This document shows positions 1 through 5,072 of a stretch of 8,116 nucleotides of DNA, piece by piece. The stretch comes from Myxococcota bacterium. GTDB lineage: Bacteria; Myxococcota_A; UBA9160; PR03. The stretch spans positions 1-8,116 of the forward strand of contig JASJBO010000338.1 in assembly GCA_030066475.1 (NCBI GenBank), read 5' to 3'. Every line of letters begins with the position of its first letter. Position 1 is the first letter of the stretch. Made by a program: the position numbers and the translations under genes. Under the pieces are notes generated by a model. It ran no database searches, was not told the origin of the DNA, and worked only from the letters and a program-made list of their open reading frames with translations.

Positions 1-25
1 CAGCATCGATACGCGTGGCGGCGGA

Positions 26-1207
26 TCACATCGCGCGTCGAGGTGTCGGCCCGATCAGGTGGTCCGCCAGCTTCTTGCGCTGGTGCACACCATCCCCGTA
101 CAGGACCTGATTGTGCATGCTGCGCTTGAAGAAGATGTGGACGTCACATTCCCAGGTGAAGCCGATGCCACCATGGAGCTGGACCGACCGGTCCGAGATG
201 AAGGCCCCCGCATCCGACGCGGCGCTCTTCGCCATCCGCGCGGCCGTCTCGGCCTCGTCCGAACCGCGATCGATCTCGCATGCCGCGTGATAGAGCAGTG
301 ACCGGGCTCGATCGATCTCGACCATGGCGTCGACCAGCGGGTGCTTCACGGCCTGGAAGAACCCGATCTGCCGATCGAACTGCTTGCGGGCCTTCGCATA
401 CTCCACGGTCGTCTGGAGTTGCCACTCGCTGCTGCCGCAGAGGTCGGCGGACACGAGAACCAGGATTCCCGGCCATGCCCTGCGCAGGGCCGGAAGCCCG
501 TTTCGGGAGACGATCGAGCTCGTCTCGACGTGAACGTCCTCGAAGCGGACGGTCGCCTGATCGCGGGTCAGATCGTGGATGTGGTCGGCCTGGAGTTCGA
601 GGCCGGATTCCCCCTTCTCGACGGCACACAGAACCACGTCGTCCCCCAGTCGCGCTGAGGTGATCAGGACGTCCGCCTTGAACGCGTCCTGCACGAAGTG
701 GGCCTGACCTTCCAGAACCAGGCCGTCGCCTTCCGTCCGTGCAGCAAGCGCCGGCTCGTCCGGATCCCAGCTTCCACGCTCGCCCGTGAGCGCGAGCGTC
801 GCCGAACAGCCCCCTGCGATTCGCGCGAGCAGCGACTTCGCGACCTCGCCACGCGCCTCGCGAAGCACCAGCGTTGCGGAAAGCGTCGGGACCAGCGGAG
901 AGGGCAGCGCGTGTCGCCCCACCTCTTCGACGACGCCGGCGATGCCCGCGAGCGAGATCGCCGCCCCACCCTCCTCTTCGCCCACGGCGAGCCCGGTCCA
1001 ACCGAGCTCCACGATCTCCTTCCACAGGGCCTCGTCCCAGGGCGGGCGCTGCCCCTCGTCGTAGATCGGCTCGGGTGCCTCGGCGACCAATCGTCGCAAG
1101 GTCTCGACCGGCAGCGTCTCGTCGAGGAACTTGCGCGCGAGGTCACGCAACATCGCCTCGTCCTCTCCGAAACCGAAGTTCTTCGGCGCCGTGTTCTTCT
1201 CGGCCAT
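26..1207 (-). CDS. Acyl-CoA dehydrogenase family protein, short partner subunit (393 aa)
   Basis: Probable partner subunit of a heteromeric flavin-dependent acyl-CoA dehydrogenase (alpha,beta-desaturation of an acyl-CoA, cytoplasmic). Seen: an N-terminal helical domain (about residues 12-135), a middle beta domain (about 136-230) and a C-terminal helical domain with ARKQFDRQIGFFQAVKH (273-289) and QLHGGIGFTWECD (343-355), both typical of the family's C-terminal domain. The usual flavin signature (G-F-S-E-P-x-x-G-S-D) is absent; the equivalent stretch reads ALTGERGSWDP (139-149). The ATG at 1207 is chosen because AGGAGG lies 5 nt upstream; the frame stays open further upstream, but that extension is low-complexity Arg/Ala and overlaps the neighbouring gene. 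It follows the next ACAD gene by 14 nt, so the two are probably co-translated. Family membership is secure; the substrate cannot be read, and the subunit role is inferred from pairing. Confidence 0.92.
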   Translation of the reverse strand: MAEKNTAPKNFGFGEDEAMLRDLARKFLDETLPVETLRRLVAEAPEPIYDEGQRPPWDEALWKEIVELGWTGLAVGEEEGGAAISLAGIAGVVEEVGRHALPSPLVPTLSATLVLREARGEVAKSLLARIAGGCSATLALTGERGSWDPDEPALAARTEGDGLVLEGQAHFVQDAFKADVLITSARLGDDVVLCAVEKGESGLELQADHIHDLTRDQATVRFEDVHVETSSIVSRNGLPALRRAWPGILVLVSADLCGSSEWQLQTTVEYAKARKQFDRQIGFFQAVKHPLVDAMVEIDRARSLLYHAACEIDRGSDEAETAARMAKSAASDAGAFISDRSVQLHGGIGFTWECDVHIFFKRSMHNQVLYGDGVHQRKKLADHLIGPTPRRAM

Positions 1208-1211
1208 GACT

Positions 1212-1218
1212 TCCTCCT
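1212..1218 (-). promoter_or_regulatory. Ribosome binding site of the short ACAD gene
   Basis: AGGAGGA on the minus strand, with its AGGAGG core ending 5 nt before the ATG at 1207. It lies in the 14-nt gap between the two dehydrogenase genes and decides the start against a long open upstream extension. Confidence 0.8.
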
Positions 1219-1221
1219 CGC

Positions 1222-2427
1222 CTACTTCGACTTCGGCAGACCGAGCACGCGCTCGCCGAGGATGTTGCGTTGGATCTCGCTCGTCCCCGCGGCGATGGTG
1301 TGGCCGTAGGAGTTCATGTACGCGAGCGGCCAATGGCCCTTGCTCGGCGCCCGCTCGTCGAGCTTGTAGAGCGTCGATCGCGCGCCTGCGATCTCCACGC
1401 CGAGCCGCGCGTTGCGTTGACTCAACTCGCTCGCGGTGAGCTTCTGCTGGAGCGGCAGCCGCATCGGGTGATCGCAGAGCGCCGGCACGCGGGCGCGACG
1501 CGCGTTCTGCCTCAGTCCCGCCGCCTCGATCGCCCGCTGCATGATGGCGTCGCGGGTCACGGGATCGTCGGCGGCGCATCCTCCATCACGCCACGTGTCG
1601 CGTGCGAGATCGATGAGCCGCTGCGTCGGGTTGGTTCCCTCCGTGCCGCCGCTTCCTGCGCTCTCTGCGGCGCCTCGCTCGTAGGTGAGCGTGGTCATCG
1701 CCACCGACCAGCCCTTGCCCACGTCGTCGAGGCGGTTGGCGTCGGGAACGCGGGCGTCTTCGAAGAAGACCTCGTTGAAGCCGCTCTCCCCGGTGATCTT
1801 CACGAGGGGCCGGACGCTCACACCGGGATGCCCCTCGATCGGACACAGGAAGTAGGTGAGCCCGTCGTACTTGTGATCCTTGCTGGTGCGGGCGATCAAG
1901 ATCATCCACTTGGCGAAATGCCCGAGGCTCGTCCAGACCTTGTGACCGTTGACGACCCACTCATCACCATCTCGGACGGCGCTCGTCTGCTGGTTGGCCA
2001 TGTCCGAGCCCGCCCCCGGCTCGGAGAATCCCTGGCACCAGATCTCCTCGCCCGTGAGGCAGCCGGGGATGAACTTCCTCTTCTGTGCGTCGGTGCCGTG
2101 TGCGAGGATCGTCGGGGCGGCCATGTTGAGCCCGACGATGTTGATCAGGAAGGGCACGTGGGCACGGCCCAGCTCGATGTTCGCGAGGCGCTGGAAGCCG
2201 TCGTGGCCGCCGCCCCCGTATTCGGTGGGGAGATCGGCGCCGATGAGGCCGGCGTCGTAGCACTTCCGCTGCCAGGCCTGGAGGTAATCTCGCTGGCCCG
2301 TCGTCATCACTTCGATTGGCGAGAGTGGCAAGCGCTCGGGCGGGGGCGGAGGCGCGTTCTCCGCGAGCCAGCGGCGAGCGTACTCCTGGAACTCCTGTTG
2401 TTCGGCCGTCAGGACGGCGCTGCTCAC
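1222..2427 (-). CDS. Acyl-CoA dehydrogenase family protein, flavin-signature subunit (401 aa)
   Basis: FAD-dependent acyl-CoA dehydrogenase passing electrons to an electron-transfer flavoprotein; cytoplasmic. Seen: N-terminal helical domain (about 6-125); flavin/substrate signature CQGFSEPGAGSDMAN (131-145); WVVNGHKVWTS (157-167), the usual start of the beta domain; TLTYERGAA (246-254); C-terminal flavin loop AAGTSEIQRNILGERVLGLP (379-398). The residue just before the GT of that loop, Glu in MCAD-type enzymes, is Ala380, so the base is more likely Glu250, at the position used by isovaleryl-CoA dehydrogenase and some FadE enzymes (alignment by eye). The start is GTG, with AAAGGAG 6 nt upstream. 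It is followed after 14 nt by the short ACAD. The C-terminal style resembles FadE enzymes acting on steroid or branched side chains; the substrate is not determined. Confidence 0.95.
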   Translation of the reverse strand: MSSAVLTAEQQEFQEYARRWLAENAPPPPPERLPLSPIEVMTTGQRDYLQAWQRKCYDAGLIGADLPTEYGGGGHDGFQRLANIELGRAHVPFLINIVGLNMAAPTILAHGTDAQKRKFIPGCLTGEEIWCQGFSEPGAGSDMANQQTSAVRDGDEWVVNGHKVWTSLGHFAKWMILIARTSKDHKYDGLTYFLCPIEGHPGVSVRPLVKITGESGFNEVFFEDARVPDANRLDDVGKGWSVAMTTLTYERGAAESAGSGGTEGTNPTQRLIDLARDTWRDGGCAADDPVTRDAIMQRAIEAAGLRQNARRARVPALCDHPMRLPLQQKLTASELSQRNARLGVEIAGARSTLYKLDERAPSKGHWPLAYMNSYGHTIAAGTSEIQRNILGERVLGLPKSK

Positions 2428-2433
2428 GAGGCA

Positions 2434-2440
2434 CTCCTTT
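2434..2440 (-). promoter_or_regulatory. Ribosome binding site supporting a GTG start
   Basis: AAAGGAG on the minus strand ends 6 nt before the GTG at 2427. This supports GTG as the initiator of the flavin-signature dehydrogenase. Confidence 0.75.
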
Positions 2441-2485
2441 CGTTCGGATCGGTCGCCTGGGCCATTCTCGCCTCGTCGGCCATGG

Positions 2486-3850
2486 CTACGAAGCGCGCCG
2501 CCTGATCTCGGCGGCGACGAGCCAGAGCCGGTCCTGGCCCCAGACGGCCAGGTCCGGCTGACCCTCGGGGCCGGCCAGCCGGAAGCTCGGTACGCCCCAC
2601 AGGCCGAGTCCGTCGACCATCTCGTCCTGGTTCCGCTCGACCATGACTTTCCAGCCTTCGCTGCCGATCACCTTCTGAGCCTCGGCCCAATCGAGGCCCG
2701 CCGCCTCCACAGCCCTTCGCATCCCGGCATCGGTGTGCAGCCCAACACCGAGAGCGAAGGCGTGCCCGAGCAGAGAGCTCATCAAGGCCTCGTCCTTGCC
2801 TTGCGCCATCGCCCAGGGCAGCAGCGAGTAGGCACGCCGCGTGGGTGTGCCGATCGGCATGACCAGGTTGCCGAATGGAACCCCTGCCGCGTCCGCTTCT
2901 CGTTTCGTATCGAACACGATGTAGCGGGCCTTCGGACCCGGCGCCGGAATGCCGCGCATCACCATCGGCAGGACCGGCTTGTGGTGGAACTCGATCCCAC
3001 AAGCATCCTTCAGAGCGATCGTCCGGTCGAACACGATCGACGTATAGGGAGAGTTCAAGGACGGGTAGAAGTCGAGCCGTAGCCGGCTGGCATCGACGCC
3101 GGTGACGTCGGCCTCTGGACGCGGCACGATCAGGGGTGTCTCCGGAGCCTTGCATGCGCCGAGGTCTCGCAGACGCTTCTCCAGGTGGAAGAGGCGGTCG
3201 ACACCCCAGTACCACTCGCCACCGTAGAAGAGCATCGCACCGGAGTAGTGCTTGTACCTGGAGAGGCGGGCGGATCCTCTGTCCAACGCCGCGTTCAGCT
3301 CGGCGGCGCTCGTTCCCTTCTCCGCCATGCCCGCGAGTGTTCCTTCGTCGCGTGACCAGAGCGCTTCGGAGACCGCTGCGATGCTGTGGATGCGGGCAGC
3401 TTCGCCGCCCGCCCCGAGTGCGCGGCCGGCAAGCACCTGATGCTCCGGATTGGGCACGGTGCCGGAATTCGAGGGAAACGAGAGGCCGAGATGGGGCGCG
3501 ATGAGCTCTGCGTCACGGCGCGCCCAGACACCCAGCTTCTCGAGCTCGGGCTGGCTCGCCCCACCCGAGGCTCGGACCAGGTGGAGCCGGAGCACGACGT
3601 CGTAGCGCTCGGCGAACGTCGCGAGCACCTGGGCTGTCAGGTGCGAGTAGGGATCGTCCAGCTGATGGAAGTACTCGACGACGTGCGGCTCTGCTCGACG
3701 GCGGCGCCGCGCCTCGGCCTTCTCCCGCCGTGCCTGAATCACCGTTCGGTCCGCGAGCGGGCCCAAGAGCCGCCTGCTGATGAGCTTGCGCAGCCAACCC
3801 GGCGGGTCGACGAGGAAGCTCGGAGTGGGGTTGTTCTCGGGTTCCAGCAT
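2486..3850 (-). CDS. Double-domain DsbA-like / kappa-class GST (2-hydroxychromene-2-carboxylate isomerase-like) protein (454 aa)
   Basis: Two tandem thioredoxin-fold DsbA/kappa-GST units; members of this group usually have one domain of about 200 residues. Single-domain relatives include glutathione-dependent 2-hydroxychromene-2-carboxylate isomerase and kappa GST. Seen: a basic N-terminal leader without signal peptide (1-55). Domain 1 (about 57-228) has EYFHQLDDPYSHL (59-71) and ends in FYGGEWYWGVDRL (208-220). Domain 2 (about 258-447) has LDFYPSLNSPYTS (259-271) and ends in WGVPSF (418-423) and WGQDRLWLV (437-445). Domain 2 keeps the Ser-Pro-Tyr catalytic serine (Ser267) and the cis-proline loop (Val420-Pro421). 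In domain 1 the serine position is Asp66 and the Val-Pro loop is replaced by SGAML. There is no CxxC, so it is not a disulfide oxidase. Stop is TAG; GAGG lies 8 nt before the ATG. Its place between TetR and two dehydrogenases suggests a catabolic isomerase or glutathione-linked step, unproven. Confidence 0.88.
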   Translation of the reverse strand: MLEPENNPTPSFLVDPPGWLRKLISRRLLGPLADRTVIQARREKAEARRRRRAEPHVVEYFHQLDDPYSHLTAQVLATFAERYDVVLRLHLVRASGGASQPELEKLGVWARRDAELIAPHLGLSFPSNSGTVPNPEHQVLAGRALGAGGEAARIHSIAAVSEALWSRDEGTLAGMAEKGTSAAELNAALDRGSARLSRYKHYSGAMLFYGGEWYWGVDRLFHLEKRLRDLGACKAPETPLIVPRPEADVTGVDASRLRLDFYPSLNSPYTSIVFDRTIALKDACGIEFHHKPVLPMVMRGIPAPGPKARYIVFDTKREADAAGVPFGNLVMPIGTPTRRAYSLLPWAMAQGKDEALMSSLLGHAFALGVGLHTDAGMRRAVEAAGLDWAEAQKVIGSEGWKVMVERNQDEMVDGLGLWGVPSFRLAGPEGQPDLAVWGQDRLWLVAAEIRRRAS

Positions 3851-3858
3851 GAATCGTG

Positions 3859-3862
3859 CCTC
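3859..3862 (-). promoter_or_regulatory. Weak ribosome binding site of the double DsbA-like gene
   Basis: GAGG on the minus strand, 8 nt before the ATG at 3850. It is short but correctly spaced. Confidence 0.4.
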
Positions 3863-3918
3863 AAGCTACGGGTCGGCCAGAGCGAATGCTTGCGAGCGGC
3901 TGCGCGAGCAGAGCCCTT

Positions 3919-4563
3919 TCAGATCGCGTCCGGTCGCTCGACGATCTGCAGCACGATGCGTTTCCAGAGCTCGAAGTGTCTGTGGCGCTCGGAGTCGTCC
4001 TCGCGGAGGATGCGTTGCACGGCCATTCCTCTCAGCATGTGGATCGTCAGGGCGACCAGGTCTTCGAATCGCGCATCGCTCGCGGCGGTGTAGCTGACTT
4101 CCGCCGTGAGCTCACCGACCGTTCGTCCCAGCTCGCGCTCGGCGGCGTAGAGCGCTTCGTGCAGGGCGTCGTCGGTGCGCGAAGCGACCCAGAGCTCGAG
4201 CGACGCGAAGAAGAGCGGCCCCGCGAAGAGCTGTCTGAGGAGGTCGAGCAATCGCTCGACGCGATCTTCCGCCTTCTCGAGACGCTGCGCGTCCGCCCGG
4301 AGCTCTTCGAGTCGCCGATTGACGAGGTGGGTCACGGCCTGGACGACGAGGTCATGGCGCTTGGGGAAGTGGTGCTGCTGAGCGCCGCGCGAGACACCCG
4401 TTCGTTCGGCGATCCGCTTCGTCGTCGTTCCTGCGTAGCCCTCGTCGATCAGGCACTCGATCGCGGCGTCGAGGACCCGCGCGCGGGTCTCGGCCGTTCG
4501 CTCGTCCTGGGTGCGCCTTACCCGCGGCGCCTTCACGGCAGAGCTCTCGGCGGCCTCGCTCAT
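3919..4563 (-). CDS. TetR/AcrR family transcriptional regulator (214 aa)
   Basis: A ligand-responsive DNA-binding regulator, probably the local repressor of this catabolic operon. Seen: a charged, disordered-looking N-terminal tail (1-22), then the TetR helix-turn-helix (about 23-70) with RARVLDAAIECLIDEGYAG (27-45), TTTKRIAERTGVSRGAQQHH (46-65) and FPKRHDLV (66-73). The rest (about 75-214) is an all-helical ligand/dimerisation domain with no recognisable ligand signature. Length is normal for the family. The ATG is the first residue of a plausible tail, but no Shine-Dalgarno is visible before it. A 28-bp inverted repeat sits 20 nt upstream of the ATG, as expected for autoregulation. It is the first gene of a four-gene same-strand run. 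The ligand is probably an acyl-CoA or a pathway intermediate (inference from neighbours). Confidence 0.93.
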   Translation of the reverse strand: MSEAAESSAVKAPRVRRTQDERTAETRARVLDAAIECLIDEGYAGTTTKRIAERTGVSRGAQQHHFPKRHDLVVQAVTHLVNRRLEELRADAQRLEKAEDRVERLLDLLRQLFAGPLFFASLELWVASRTDDALHEALYAAERELGRTVGELTAEVSYTAASDARFEDLVALTIHMLRGMAVQRILREDDSERHRHFELWKRIVLQIVERPDAI

Positions 4564-4583
4564 GGCGGTTGGTTAGCTCGTCT

Positions 4584-4611
4584 CAAACAAACCGGCAAGC
4601 TGGCTTGTTTG
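4584..4611. promoter_or_regulatory. Probable TetR operator, 28-bp imperfect palindrome
   Basis: The outer arms are CAAACAA (4584-4590) and TTGTTTG (4605-4611), with CC/GG and GC/GC continuing inward. 11 of the 14 symmetric base pairs match around a centre between 4597 and 4598. A perfect inner repeat, CAAGC-TG-GCTTG, lies at 4596-4607. It is an AT-richer island in GC-rich DNA, 20 nt from the TetR start codon. Size, symmetry and position fit a TetR dimer (or pair of dimers) binding there and covering the operon promoter. No convincing -35/-10 pair can be assigned by eye. Confidence 0.6.
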
Positions 4612-5072
4612 CTTCATTCGCTGCAGATTCGATTCGTGCCCAGCGACTCTCGCGAGTCGCACCGATCGAGCTGCGGGTTCCGACGCTGCGGAGGCGCACT
4701 GCTGCGCTCGCCGCTGCACCGCATCGCGAGCGGCAGCATCGCACTCCTCCGCTTTCGCGGTCGCAAGAGCGGGCGCGAGTTCGTGACGCCCCTCGGCTAC
4801 ACACGCGCAAACGACACCCTGCGCTTCTTGTCGGCGCACAGCGCACGCCGCCGCGAGCTGCTCGATCACGTCATCGTCCTTGGCGAACGGCACCTTCGAC
4901 GGCTCTCCTTTCCGAGCGCGAGCCCGCTCGAACCCGAACCGCAGGCCTCGCCTGAAGAATCAGATCGCGCCGGATGGGGACCGACAAGGGGATCCGCGTG
5001 CCGCGACCGCTCTCCCCCGTTCGAAGCGGTATCTTCTGAGGTGCGGATCGAAGTGATCGCCGGGGGGGTGGC
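4612..5072. other. Divergent intergenic region without an intact gene
   Basis: About 460 bases between the TetR operator and the start of the large plus-strand gene. Apart from the nitroreductase-like remnant in its left half, I see no gene, tRNA, repeat array or strong terminator. The right part (about 4850-5072) should hold the promoter of the large gene; TATCTT at 5030-5035 is a possible -10, but no matching -35 is visible. A run of seven Gs (5062-5068) sits just before the start codon. Confidence 0.6.
4636..4842 (+). pseudogene. Remnant resembling the N-terminal part of a deazaflavin (F420)-dependent nitroreductase-family protein
   Basis: The plus-strand frame starting at 4636 (a GTG with no ribosome binding site) reads RSPLHRIASGSIALLRFRGR and then KSGREFVTPLGYTRANDTLR across about 4705-4824, continuing to about 4839. 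This matches the usual start of the Ddn-like nitroreductase/quinone reductase family, in which SPLHR..SG, GR.SGR and TP.GY are followed by a WWRNL block and a beta-barrel end. Nothing like the WWRNL block or the C-terminal half follows in any frame before 5073, and no start is well supported. The frame itself stays open, so the lesion looks like a truncation or deletion rather than stop codons. It lies divergent to the TetR gene and could be the relic of a TetR-controlled partner. The similarity is judged from memory of the family. Confidence 0.45.

Noticed and set aside
1208..1579. In-frame N-terminal extension of the short acyl-CoA dehydrogenase.
   Set aside because: It overlaps the neighbouring dehydrogenase gene, is low-complexity Arg/Ala sequence, and a strong ribosome binding site sits at the internal ATG (1207).
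1270..2505. Long plus-strand frame (411 codons) across the flavin-signature dehydrogenase.
   Set aside because: It is the complement of a well-supported gene with family motifs; its own translation has no recognisable domain.
3900..3911. Small perfect hairpin CTGC-GCGA-GCAG between the TetR and DsbA-like genes, considered as a terminator or attenuator.
   Set aside because: The stem is only 4 bp with no T-run on the transcribed strand; it is expected by chance in such GC-rich DNA.
4573..4893. Minus-strand reading frame starting at a GTG with AAAGGAG 11 nt upstream and a plausible start (PFAKDDDVIEQL), 106 codons.
   Set aside because: The body is Ala/Arg/Gln-rich like antisense translation in GC-rich DNA, it runs through the palindrome, and its opposite strand carries clear nitroreductase-like similarity.
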